This document shows, piece by piece, positions 15,011 to 23,382 of a DNA stretch of 64,000 nt. The position numbers and the translations under genes are program-made. Source of the stretch: Solidesulfovibrio fructosivorans JJ] (GTDB taxonomy: Bacteria > Desulfobacterota > Desulfovibrionia > Desulfovibrionales > Desulfovibrionaceae); assembly GCF_000179555.1 (NCBI RefSeq), contig NZ_AECZ01000011.1:62001-126000 (forward strand), in the 5' to 3' direction. The notes under the pieces are model-generated. The model searched no databases. It was not told the DNA's origin and saw nothing but the letters and a program-made list of their open reading frames with translations. Every line of letters begins with the position of its first letter. The stretch's first letter is position 1.

Positions 15011-18000
15011 ATGCCCTGGATGCGGATGCACAGTCTGCGCACGCGTCTTTTCTGGCTGGTTCTCCTGGCCCTGCTCCCCGCCATCGTCCTCCATGTCGCC
15101 TCGACGCTGGAGAAACGCAACACGGCGCGCCAAGCGGCCAAGAAGAACCTTACGACCACCGCGGAACTCGCCGCGGCCAACCTGCATTCCGTCCTCAAAA
15201 ACGCCGGCGAAATCCTCCAAGGCGTGTCCGCCCTGCCAGAGATCACCGCCATGCGGCCGATCCCGGCCGAAAGACTCCTCATCCGGGTCAAGGAGTTCTT
15301 TTCCGATTTCGCCACCATCTCCCTGCTGTCGCCAGGCGGAACCATCGTGGCCTCGAACCTCCCCACCGGGCGGGAAATCAACTACGGCGACCGCCCCTGG
15401 GTGCGCCAGGCACTGGCCGGCCAGGCATTGGCCATCGGCGGCTTCACCGCCGGCAAGCGCACGGGCCTGCCCGGCCTGGCCCTGGCCTGCCCGGTACGCG
15501 ACCCGGCCGGCACAATCATCGGCGTATGCACGCTGAACCTGCGCCTCAGCTGGTTTTCAGGCGTCTTTTCCGACAAGGCCATGCCGCCCGAGGCCACGGC
15601 CTGTCTGCTCGACGGCCAGGGCAATGTCCTGGCCGCCTGGCCCGAAGCTTCCCGCCCCATAGGCCGTCCACTGCCCGATGCCGCGACGATCATGACCGAG
15701 CACGGGCACGCGCCAAAAGCGATCCGGACCGGCCCGGGCCCCGACGGCGCGGCCTCCTTCGAGGCCATCGTCCCGGTCATGGCCAACGGCCGCGACGCCT
15801 TGTATCTTCAACTGGGGCTGCCGGTCAGGAGCGTCGGCGCCTCCCTCGAAAGGACCATGTTCAGGGACTTGGGGTTTCTCGTCGTAACCCTGGCCTTCGC
15901 CTTGCTGGCCGCCCTCGTCTTCAGCAACACCACCCTGCTGCGGCCCACCCGGCAGCTTGTCCGGACGGCCACGGCCATGGCGCGCGGAAACCTCTCGAGC
16001 CGCCTGGACATCGGACCGGGCTACGGCGAACTTTCGGAACTGGGCCGGGCCCTGGACGTCATGGCCGCCAGCCTGCGCGAGCGCATCCGCTTCACCCAGG
16101 AACTCATCGACGCCATTCCGGCCCCCGTATTCTACAAGAGCCTCGATGGGCGCTATCTCGGCTGCAACAAGACCTACGAAACCATGGTGCACCCCCTGGC
16201 CTCCATTTTGGGCAAGACCTCCCGGGCGGTCCAAGCGCCGGAAATCGCGCGGCAATGCGAAGATACGGACCGGGAAGCGCTGACCGAACCACAGCGGAGC
16301 ATCCAGTTCGAAATGCGCGCGCGCCTGAGGGATGGCGCCTGGCACGACCAGCTCGTGACCAAATCCAGTTTCGAGAACGCCTCGGGCGTTACGGCCGGCA
16401 TTATCGGCGTGATGCAGGACATCACCACCCTGCGGCATTCCGAGATGGCGCTTTCCGATTCGGAAGCGAAATACCGGACACTGCTCGCCTCCATGCGCGA
16501 CGGCTTTGTGGTGATCGGCAAGGACAACCGCATCATGGAGTCCAATCCGGCTTTCCGGGAAATGCTCGGCTATTCCCGCGAGGAACTGAACGGGCTGACC
16601 ACGTTGGACATCACGCCGGAGCGCTGGCAGGCGCCCGAAGAGGCGGTGCTGCGCACCGCCGTCGACACCCAGGGCTTTTCCGGCATTTTCGAAAAAGAGT
16701 ACCGGCGCAAGGACGGCAGCGTCTTTCCGGCCGCCTTGCGCCTGCAACGCTATCCGTCCCGGGGCGATGACGCGCGCCGCTATTTCGCCATCGTGCGCGA
16801 CGTCACCGAGGACAAGGCCATCGAAGCCGATCTGCGTGCCGCCAAGGAGGCGGCGGAAACGGCCAACCGGGCCAAAAGCGATTTTCTGGCCAAAATGAGC
16901 CACGACATCCGCACGCCGCTCAATGCCGTCATCGGCATGACCGAGCTGACCCTCGACACGCCCCTGTCCCACCAGCAACGCGACGCGTTGGAAACCGCCC
17001 GCGAATCCGCCGCCAGCCTTCTGGCGCTTATCAACGACATCCTCGACATCTCCAGAATCGAGGCCCGCAAGCTGGAACTTGCAAGCGACGTCTTCGACCT
17101 GCGCCGCACCCTGGCCGGAATCACACGATCCATGCGCGCCCAGGCGAAAGACAAGGGGCTGCGCCTGGCCCTGGCCATCGCCCCGCGAACGCCCCGCTTC
17201 GTCACGGGAGACCCGGTGCGCCTGCGTCAGATCCTGCTCAACCTCGTCGGCAACGGCATCAAATTCACCGACCAGGGCAGCGTATCCCTGATCGTCGGAC
17301 CGGACACGGGGCAAGCCAAACCGGACGGCGCAACGGCCATCGCCTTCACCGTGTCGGACACGGGCATCGGCATCGAATCCGAAAGGCTCGAAGGCATTTT
17401 CGACATGTTCGCCCAGGCCGACGCCTCCATCACCCGCCAATACGGCGGCACGGGCCTGGGGCTGGCCATCTGCCGCGAACTGGCGCGGCTCATGGGCGGC
17501 TGCATCGTCGCCGAAAGCAGGCCCGGCGCGGGCAGCCGCTTTCGCGTCGTGGTGCCCCTTCCCCCGGCCTTGCCGCCCGAAACGGCCGCCACACCCGGGG
17601 CGAACGCCCTAACGGCCCCGGCGACTATCCTGGCGGCCCCGCGCAGCCTGCGCATCCTGCTGGTGGAGGACAACCCGGTCAACGTGAAGGTGGCGCGCAC
17701 CTACCTGTCCAGGCGGGGACACGCCTTCCTGGTGGCGGAAAACGGGAACAAGGCGCTGGCGATCCTTCAAACCGCCCCGGTCGATGTGGTGCTCATGGAT
17801 GTGGAGATGCCGGGCATGGACGGCCTGGAGGCGACCCGCCGGCTGCGGACGGGCCAAGCCGGTCCCGTCAACCGGAACGTGCCGGTAGTGGCCATGACCG
17901 CCCACGCTTTAAGCGGCGCCAGACAACGCTGTCTGGAGGCGGGCATGAACGATTACCTCGCCAAGCCGTTGGATTTTCATGCCCTGGACGCCCTCTTGGA

Positions 18001-18421
18001 CAGGATTTCCCGTCAGGCCGCGACTTCCGACGTCAATCCCCCCCCAACGGACGACGCGCCCCCGGCCCTGGACAGGCAACAAGCCCTCTCACGCCTGGAC
18101 GGCGACCTGGAGCTGCTCCAGGAACTGCAACGCGACTTCCTGCGGCAGTATCCGCGCAAGCTGCGCCTGATCGACCTGTGCCTGGACAAGGAGAACTGGG
18201 ACGAGGCGGCCCTGGCCGCCCATTCGCTCAAAAACATCGCCGGCGCGGTCGGGGCCGAGGCCTCGCGGCAGGCCGCCGGACGCCTTGAAACACACCTGCG
18301 CCAGGCCGACTACGAAGCCGCTTCCGACGCCCTCGCCGCCATCAAGGCCCTGCTGGGCCAGGCCGCCAAGGCCCTTCAGGCGGAGGGGGATGGCGAAGAG
18401 GCCGGGGGGAAACCATCCTGA
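15011..18421 (+). CDS. Membrane hybrid sensor kinase (Cache-HAMP-PAS-PAS-HK-REC-Hpt)
   Basis: An 1136-residue hybrid kinase. A membrane helix (about 13-31) and a second at about 287-309 enclose a periplasmic dCache-type sensor of about 255 residues. HAMP (about 310-362) is followed by two PAS domains (about 370-480 and 490-605; the second ends with the PAC pattern FAIVRDVTEDK), the phosphoacceptor MSHDIRTPLN (His631), a HATPase domain with NLVGNGIKFTD, VSDTGIGIE and GTGLGLAICRELARLMGG, a receiver with VLMDVEMPG (Asp930) and AKPLDFHALD, and a C-terminal Hpt domain with AAHSLKNIAGAVGA (His1071). All phosphorelay residues are present (BarA/EvgS-like order). The stop codon lies within the left arm of repeat element copy 2. 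No dedicated response regulator is adjacent. Confidence 0.93.
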   Translation: MPWMRMHSLRTRLFWLVLLALLPAIVLHVASTLEKRNTARQAAKKNLTTTAELAAANLHSVLKNAGEILQGVSALPEITAMRPIPAERLLIRVKEFFSDFATISLLSPGGTIVASNLPTGREINYGDRPWVRQALAGQALAIGGFTAGKRTGLPGLALACPVRDPAGTIIGVCTLNLRLSWFSGVFSDKAMPPEATACLLDGQGNVLAAWPEASRPIGRPLPDAATIMTEHGHAPKAIRTGPGPDGAASFEAIVPVMANGRDALYLQLGLPVRSVGASLERTMFRDLGFLVVTLAFALLAALVFSNTTLLRPTRQLVRTATAMARGNLSSRLDIGPGYGELSELGRALDVMAASLRERIRFTQELIDAIPAPVFYKSLDGRYLGCNKTYETMVHPLASILGKTSRAVQAPEIARQCEDTDREALTEPQRSIQFEMRARLRDGAWHDQLVTKSSFENASGVTAGIIGVMQDITTLRHSEMALSDSEAKYRTLLASMRDGFVVIGKDNRIMESNPAFREMLGYSREELNGLTTLDITPERWQAPEEAVLRTAVDTQGFSGIFEKEYRRKDGSVFPAALRLQRYPSRGDDARRYFAIVRDVTEDKAIEADLRAAKEAAETANRAKSDFLAKMSHDIRTPLNAVIGMTELTLDTPLSHQQRDALETARESAASLLALINDILDISRIEARKLELASDVFDLRRTLAGITRSMRAQAKDKGLRLALAIAPRTPRFVTGDPVRLRQILLNLVGNGIKFTDQGSVSLIVGPDTGQAKPDGATAIAFTVSDTGIGIESERLEGIFDMFAQADASITRQYGGTGLGLAICRELARLMGGCIVAESRPGAGSRFRVVVPLPPALPPETAATPGANALTAPATILAAPRSLRILLVEDNPVNVKVARTYLSRRGHAFLVAENGNKALAILQTAPVDVVLMDVEMPGMDGLEATRRLRTGQAGPVNRNVPVVAMTAHALSGARQRCLEAGMNDYLAKPLDFHALDALLDRISRQAATSDVNPPPTDDAPPALDRQQALSRLDGDLELLQELQRDFLRQYPRKLRLIDLCLDKENWDEAALAAHSLKNIAGAVGAEASRQAAGRLETHLRQADYEAASDALAAIKALLGQAAKALQAEGDGEEAGGKPS

Positions 18422-18563
18422 TGAAAGGTTCTCCCCCAGGCCCCCTTCCAAAGACTTTTTCCGGCGACGAATTACCACCACTTACCACTTTATATTATTA
18501 TAAAATTTAGGAAGGGGAGAGCGCGAGAAGGGAGAACCCTTTTCAAAGGGTTTCCCCTCTCGC
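18404..18563 (+). repeat. Bipartite intergenic hairpin element, copy 2
   Basis: Part A (about 18404-18437) is an imperfect version of the GGGGGGAAAC...TTCCCCC palindrome and begins inside the last codons of the hybrid kinase gene. The flank AGGCCCCCTTCCAAAGACTTTT is intact. After an AT-rich spacer comes TTTAGGAAGGGGAGAG and part B (GCGAGAAGGG to CCCCTCTCGC, 18524-18563) with inner AACCC/GGGTT pairing. It lies between convergent genes, B ending 33 bases from the phosphate permease stop. Confidence 0.78.
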
Positions 18564-18596
18564 ACCTTCTTCTCTCCCTCTTCTTATCCTTTCTCC

Positions 18597-20042
18597 TCAT
18601 GCCAGCATGGCGAACAGGAAAAACAGGCCGGCGCCGAGGAACATGGCGGCGGGCAGGGTGAAGACCCAGGCCATGGCGATGGAGCGCAGAGTGCTCATCT
18701 GCAGGCCGCTTTTTCCGGCGGCCATGGTGCCGGCCACGCCTGAGGACAGGACGTGGGTGGTCGAAACCGGCAGTCCCATGCCGTCGGCCAGGCCGATGGT
18801 AGCCATGGCGACCACCTGGGCCGCGGCCCCCTGGGCATAGGACAGCTTGGTTTTGCCGATCTTCTCGCCGATGGTGACCACGATGCGTTTCCAGCCGACC
18901 ATGGTGCCGGTGCCGAGGGCCATGGACACCGCGAGCAGCACCCAGTCCGGGGCGTATTCCGTGGGGCGGCGCAATATCTCACGCCACTGCCGGAGTTTCT
19001 CCCGCTGCTCCGGCGACGCGTCCTCAGCCATGAGACGCGCGGCGTCATCGAGGCACAGGATGTTGGTCCGGACGTTCCAACGGTCGGCTGCCGGCAGGGC
19101 GGCGAGGGTGTCGGCCTGGGCGAGGCTCACCTGGAGGGCTTCGGCGGCCGTGACCGCGCCGCGTGGTCCGCAGGACGCGGCCGGTGAATTTTGGGCCGGC
19201 TCCCGGTACTTGCCCGAGGCATAGGCTTTTTCGATCTCCAGGCGATGGGCGTTGAAATAATCGGTGAACTGGGCCGCCACCTCGCGCACGGCCAGGACGT
19301 CCCGGCTCGGCGTATCGACGTCCAGGGCGTAGACGCCGGGCAGGATGCCGATAAGGATGAGCATGATCAGCCCCACGCCCTTCTGGCCGTCGTTGGAGCC
19401 GTGGGCCAGGCTGACCCCGAGTCCCGAGACGATAAGCGCCAGCCGCATGCCGAACGGCGGCGGCGCGTCCCCCCGGGGCGGCTCGTGCAGAGTCTTGTTT
19501 TTCAGATAACGCCGCAACAACAGCAGCAGTCCTCCGGCCAGGACAAAGCCCATGACCGGGGATATGAGCAACGACAACCCCACCTCCACGGCCTTGTGCC
19601 AGTTGACGCCCGAGCCGAACGGCATTCCCTCGCGCACCGCGTTGGCGAGCCCGACCCCGAGGATGGCCCCGATCAGCGTGTGCGAGCTCGAAGCCGGCAG
19701 CCCCAGGTACCAGGTGCCGAAATTCCACAGGATGGCCGAGACCAGGAGCGAAAAGACCATGGACAGGCCGAGGTTGGTATTGACCGAGACGAGCAGGTCC
19801 ACGGGAAGCAGGTGGACGATGGAATAGGCGACGGCGATGCCGCCCAGGTGCACGCCGACGAAATTGCAAAGGCCCGAGAGCACGACGGCCGTGCGGGCGC
19901 GCAGGGATTTGGTGTAGATGACCGTGGCCACGGCGTTGGCCGTGTCGTGAAAGCCGTTGACGAACTCGAAGGAGAGAGCGATTCCGAGGGATGCCACCAG
20001 GAGAAGGATGGTGTGGCTGTCGAGGCCGGAAAAAATGTGCAT
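18597..20042 (-). CDS. PiT-family inorganic phosphate permease
   Basis: A 481-residue polytopic membrane protein of the PiT family (E. coli PitA type). The duplicated signature is clear: FVNGFHDTANAVATVI near the N-terminus, GLPASSSHTLIGAILG, and in the second half VSLAHGSNDGQKGVGLIM and GLPVSTTHVLSSGVAG. A hydrophilic loop of about 130 residues separates the halves. It couples uptake of phosphate (as metal phosphate) to proton symport. The start at 20042 (MHIFSGLDSH) has GGAG seven bases upstream; the ATG at 20066 has no ribosome-binding site. It sits beside a PhoU-domain protein gene on the other strand, a pairing often seen for PiT permeases. Confidence 0.93.
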   Translation of the reverse strand: MHIFSGLDSHTILLLVASLGIALSFEFVNGFHDTANAVATVIYTKSLRARTAVVLSGLCNFVGVHLGGIAVAYSIVHLLPVDLLVSVNTNLGLSMVFSLLVSAILWNFGTWYLGLPASSSHTLIGAILGVGLANAVREGMPFGSGVNWHKAVEVGLSLLISPVMGFVLAGGLLLLLRRYLKNKTLHEPPRGDAPPPFGMRLALIVSGLGVSLAHGSNDGQKGVGLIMLILIGILPGVYALDVDTPSRDVLAVREVAAQFTDYFNAHRLEIEKAYASGKYREPAQNSPAASCGPRGAVTAAEALQVSLAQADTLAALPAADRWNVRTNILCLDDAARLMAEDASPEQREKLRQWREILRRPTEYAPDWVLLAVSMALGTGTMVGWKRIVVTIGEKIGKTKLSYAQGAAAQVVAMATIGLADGMGLPVSTTHVLSSGVAGTMAAGKSGLQMSTLRSIAMAWVFTLPAAMFLGAGLFFLFAMLA

Positions 20043-20126
20043 GCCGTGCTCCGCGCGCGTTGCCATTCGTTACATGCCGGTCGGCCGGGGCCGGCCGGGG
20101 CGATTGCCGCCGGGCTTAGCGCCGCG

Positions 20127-20309
20127 TCATGTTCCTTCCACGAGATGCACGAGCGCCTGCCTGGCCTTGAGTTCCTCGGCGGTAAAGGAGAAACCGCGCC
20201 GGGCGGCATATTCGATCAACTCGTCGAGCGGCATGCCGCTGACCAAAATCAGGTCGTCCTTGTTTTCACGCAGGTATTCGATAAATTGATCGATGGCGTC
20301 CTGGCTCAT
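20127..20309 (-). CDS. Nif11-like small protein
   Basis: A 60-residue protein with the Nif11-type pattern: MSQDAIDQFIEYLRENKDD, then PLDELIEYAARRGFSFTAEELKA. The 'A..GF.FTAEEL' block is the signature of the Nif11 domain, which serves as leader peptide for RiPP natural products or as a stand-alone small protein near nitrogen-fixation genes. Here there is no Gly-Gly cleavage site and no obvious core peptide, and no modification enzyme nearby, so a stand-alone role is more likely. A strong GGAGGT lies six bases before the ATG. It is 84 bases upstream of the phosphate permease on the same strand and may share its transcript. Confidence 0.72.
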   Translation of the reverse strand: MSQDAIDQFIEYLRENKDDLILVSGMPLDELIEYAARRGFSFTAEELKARQALVHLVEGT

Positions 20310-20551
20310 GCGGACCTCCGGTTGACGTTGAGAAAGAAGAATGGCGAAGGTTTAGCCGCGCGGATATGGAGGCTGTGTCAACGCCCCGTGGCAATTGGGT
20401 GTTTCCGGCGTCTCCGGTTCGACAAAAAAAGTCGCGCCCGCGCGATCAACGTCAATTTGCGGCCCGGACTTCATCTTTTCTTCATAATCGGGTGGTATCC
20501 ATCCCAATGCCGCGCGGCCCCCGCAGCCGCGAACGGGCGAAAGGAGGCACT

Positions 20552-20839
20552 GTGGCCAACAAGGTTTTCAAATACGACGGGCTTCAGGAACCGGCTGTCA
20601 TCGCCGAATACCTGGAGGCCGTGCGGGACGGCTTCGCCAAAGGGGCCGTCACGCTCACCCAGGGCGATCAGATCATGGAACTCTTGCCGAAAGGACTGGT
20701 GGCCGTGACCATCGAAGGCAAGCTCAAGGGCGAGGACCGCAAGCTCAAGATGACGTTTCGCTGGAAGGAGCGGGAAGACGAATGCGACGTTCTCGACGCC
20801 CCCCTGCTGATTACGCCCCGGGACCCCAGCGATGCATGA
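20552..20839 (+). CDS. Amphi-Trp domain protein (GAK-type cluster)
   Basis: A 95-residue protein matching the amphi-Trp domain: MANKVFKYDGLQEPAVIAEYLEAVRDGFAKGAVTL then an amphipathic strand pattern ending in KLKMTFRWKE. I recall this domain as one of the markers of the uncharacterised 'GAK' gene set (ATP-grasp, amphi-Trp, HprK-related kinase), common in Desulfovibrio. The GTG start at 20552 follows AAAGGAGG by six bases; the frame is open upstream to 20366 but that part is not domain-like. The 3' end overlaps the PhoU-fusion gene by eight bases. Molecular function is unknown. Confidence 0.85.
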   Translation: MANKVFKYDGLQEPAVIAEYLEAVRDGFAKGAVTLTQGDQIMELLPKGLVAVTIEGKLKGEDRKLKMTFRWKEREDECDVLDAPLLITPRDPSDA

Positions 20840-22466
20840 GATCGAAACGAACTTCAAATTCCTCCTGGTCGAGGTCGAACGGCAGATCGAGGCGACCCTG
20901 GCCGTCGTGGAGAGGCACGACGAGCGCGCCATCGCCAAGATCGAAGCCCGCGACGACTATATCGACAACCTCAAAAGCGTCATCGAAAACGCCTGCTTCG
21001 CCACCCTGCATGGGGGAAAACGGCCGAGCGCGGCGGAAGTGGCCTACATCCGCTCGTTCAACATCATCGGCAACAACCTGGAGCGGGTGGGCGACCATGC
21101 CGTCAACATCGTGCGCCAAACCAGGCACTACGACGATCCCGAATGCATCAAGCGCTACGACTATAAACCTTTCTTCGATGAAGTGAAACACGCCTTCGAC
21201 TGGATGCCCAAAGCGGTACTCGAACGCAACATGTCGGCGGCGCTCAAAATATGCCGTTGCGAACTGCACCTTGACCGCCTGTACAAGGAACAGTTCGACC
21301 GCATCCGCGACGAGTTGCGCAGCGGCTACCAGACCGGCGACCTTCTCACCACCCTTTTTATCTTCCGCTACCTGGAACGCATGGGCGATGCGCTCTTAAA
21401 TGTGGGCGAAGCGGCCATTTTCGGCATCACCGGCGACAAATTCAAGATTCACCAGTTCACGGCCTTAAAGGACATCCTGGCCGAAAGCGGCCACGAGCTG
21501 CCGCTGTCCGAACTGGAATTCGAATCCATCTGGGGCACGCGCTCGGGCTGCCGCATCGGCCGCATCGCCGACCATGCCCCAAACGAGGCCTTGCCCCGTC
21601 GCGACGTCATCTTCAAGGACGGCGACACGGCCAAGCTGCGCAAGGAAGCGGCCAACATCGAGCGGTGGGAATCGCTCTTGCCCGGGCTGCCGCCCCGAGT
21701 CGAGGCCTTCCGGGAAGGCAAGAAATCGAGCTCCATGCTGGTGGAGCTGCTCCCCGGCCAGACCATCCAGGACCTGGCCGTGGCCGGCGACCTGGAGCTT
21801 TTGCAACGGGCGCTGACCGCCCAGTGCCTGACCGCCGCGGCGCTTTGGCAAAGGACCCTTTCCCACGATCCCATCGCGGCCGGATGCATGCCCCAGCTGC
21901 GGGCCCGGCTCGGCGAGGTGCTTACCGTGCACCCCAATTTCGACGCCCCGCCCCGGTCCATCGGCGCCCAGCCCCTGCCGCGCCTGGAAGCGGCCATCGC
22001 CGCGGCCGAGAAAGTGGAGGAGAAGCTGTCCGCGCCCTTTACCGTTTATATCCACGGCGATTACAACAGCAACAACATCCTCTACGACCCGGCCGCCGAC
22101 CGTATTCATTATATCGACCTGCACCGTTCGGCCGACGCCGATCTGGCCCAGGACGTCTCGGTCTTTATGATCTCCAATTTCCGCCTGCCGATCTTCGACG
22201 CCGAACGCCGGCGGGTGCTCAACACCGTCATTGTCGAATTCTTCGACTTCGCCCGGTCGTTCGCCGCGAAACAAGGCGACACGACTTTCGAAATCCGGGT
22301 GGCGCTGGGGCTGGCCCGGTCGCTTGTCACCTCGACCCGGTTCGAACTGAGCGAACGCTTTTCCAGACAGATGCTTTCCCGCGGCATCTACCTGCTCTCG
22401 CGGGTGGCCGGCCACGGCGGCGACCCGGCCGGTTTCCGGCTGCCCGTGGCCGCGGTCTGCTACTAA
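20832..22466 (+). CDS. PhoU-like domain fused to aminoglycoside-phosphotransferase-like kinase
   Basis: A 544-residue two-part protein. The N-terminal half (about 1-225) has the helical PhoU pattern with repeated metal-binding-type E/D motifs (FNIIGNNLERVGDHAVNIVRQ and FIFRYLERMGDALLNVGEA). The C-terminal half (about 270-540) is an APH/choline-kinase-like fold with the catalytic loop YIHGDYNSNNILYDP and the metal motif HYIDLHRSADADLAQD. PhoU proteins regulate phosphate transport; APH-type kinases phosphorylate small molecules. The fusion suggests phosphate-status-linked phosphorylation, but that is inference. It overlaps the amphi-Trp gene by 8 bases and is followed after 31 bases by the ATP-grasp gene. 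The divergent neighbour is a PiT permease. Confidence 0.82.
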   Translation: MHEIETNFKFLLVEVERQIEATLAVVERHDERAIAKIEARDDYIDNLKSVIENACFATLHGGKRPSAAEVAYIRSFNIIGNNLERVGDHAVNIVRQTRHYDDPECIKRYDYKPFFDEVKHAFDWMPKAVLERNMSAALKICRCELHLDRLYKEQFDRIRDELRSGYQTGDLLTTLFIFRYLERMGDALLNVGEAAIFGITGDKFKIHQFTALKDILAESGHELPLSELEFESIWGTRSGCRIGRIADHAPNEALPRRDVIFKDGDTAKLRKEAANIERWESLLPGLPPRVEAFREGKKSSSMLVELLPGQTIQDLAVAGDLELLQRALTAQCLTAAALWQRTLSHDPIAAGCMPQLRARLGEVLTVHPNFDAPPRSIGAQPLPRLEAAIAAAEKVEEKLSAPFTVYIHGDYNSNNILYDPAADRIHYIDLHRSADADLAQDVSVFMISNFRLPIFDAERRRVLNTVIVEFFDFARSFAAKQGDTTFEIRVALGLARSLVTSTRFELSERFSRQMLSRGIYLLSRVAGHGGDPAGFRLPVAAVCY

Positions 22467-22497
22467 TTGCACACAAGCCTGACCAATGGAGGATATG

Positions 22498-23382
22498 ATG
22501 AAGAGAATCGGCGTGGTGGGCATCCCCAAGGGGTGGTCCACCCTGCGGCTCCTGGACGCCCTGGAACGCAAAACCGGATTTCGCCTGTGCATCGACATGG
22601 CCGAGGTCCGGCTGGACCTGGAAACGGGCAAGGTATTCTGCCGTGGGGCCGACCTGACCGAGCTCGACGCCATCATCGTCAAGAAGATCGCGCCGAGCTA
22701 CTCCCCCGACGCCCTGGACCGCATGGAGATCCTGCGGTTTCTGCACGCCGGCGGCGTGCCGGTCTTCTCCAACCCGGACAGCATGTTTCGCCTGATCGAC
22801 CGCTTAAGCGGCACGGCCACCCTGCGCCTTGGCGGCATCCCCATGCCGCCGACGGTCATCACCGAGGACATCGAGGAAGCGGCCGCCACCGTGGCCGACT
22901 TCGGCCGGGCCGTGTTCAAGCCGCTTTTCAGCTCCAAGGCCCGGGGCATGACCGTCATCGAGGATACCCCCGAGGCCCGCGAGGAGATCGCCGACTACAA
23001 GGCGGCCGGCAACCAGGTCATGTACATCCAGAAGATGGTCTCCCATGCCGGCGGGCATCTGGACCTCGGCGTCTCGTTTCTGGGAGGCGAGTACCTGGCC
23101 ACCTACGCCAGACAGGGCAGCGGCAAATCCTGGGACACCACCACCCGCACCGGCGGCCACTACGTGCCCCACACCCCGTCCGACGCCATCATCGCCCTGG
23201 CCCACAAGGCCCAGTCGCTTTTCCCGGACATGGCCTTTACCTGCGTGGACGTGGTGGAGACCCCGGACGGCGCGGCCATCTACGAAGTCTCCGCCTTCGG
23301 CGGCTTCCGGGGACTGCTTGACGCCTGCGGCATCGACGCGGCCGAGGTCTACGCCGACTACGTACTGGAGAAACTCAAATGA
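22498..23382 (+). CDS. GAK-type ATP-grasp enzyme (RimK-like)
   Basis: A 294-residue ATP-grasp protein related to RimK and glutathione-synthase-like ligases: MKRIGVVGIPKGWST, LDAIIVKKIAPSYSPD, FSNPDSMFRLIDRLSGTATL, AVFKPLFSSKARGM (ATP-binding lysine and glycine-rich loop), then VDVVETPDGAAIYEVSAFGG (the usual magnesium-binding E/N region is altered to EVSA). Family members ligate a carboxylate to an amine using ATP; the substrate is unknown here. ATG 22498 is chosen because GGAGG ends five bases before it; in-frame ATGs at 22486 and 22495 overlap or crowd that site. The stop overlaps the HprK-related gene by four bases (ATGA). Confidence 0.82.
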   Translation: MKRIGVVGIPKGWSTLRLLDALERKTGFRLCIDMAEVRLDLETGKVFCRGADLTELDAIIVKKIAPSYSPDALDRMEILRFLHAGGVPVFSNPDSMFRLIDRLSGTATLRLGGIPMPPTVITEDIEEAAATVADFGRAVFKPLFSSKARGMTVIEDTPEAREEIADYKAAGNQVMYIQKMVSHAGGHLDLGVSFLGGEYLATYARQGSGKSWDTTTRTGGHYVPHTPSDAIIALAHKAQSLFPDMAFTCVDVVETPDGAAIYEVSAFGGFRGLLDACGIDAAEVYADYVLEKLK

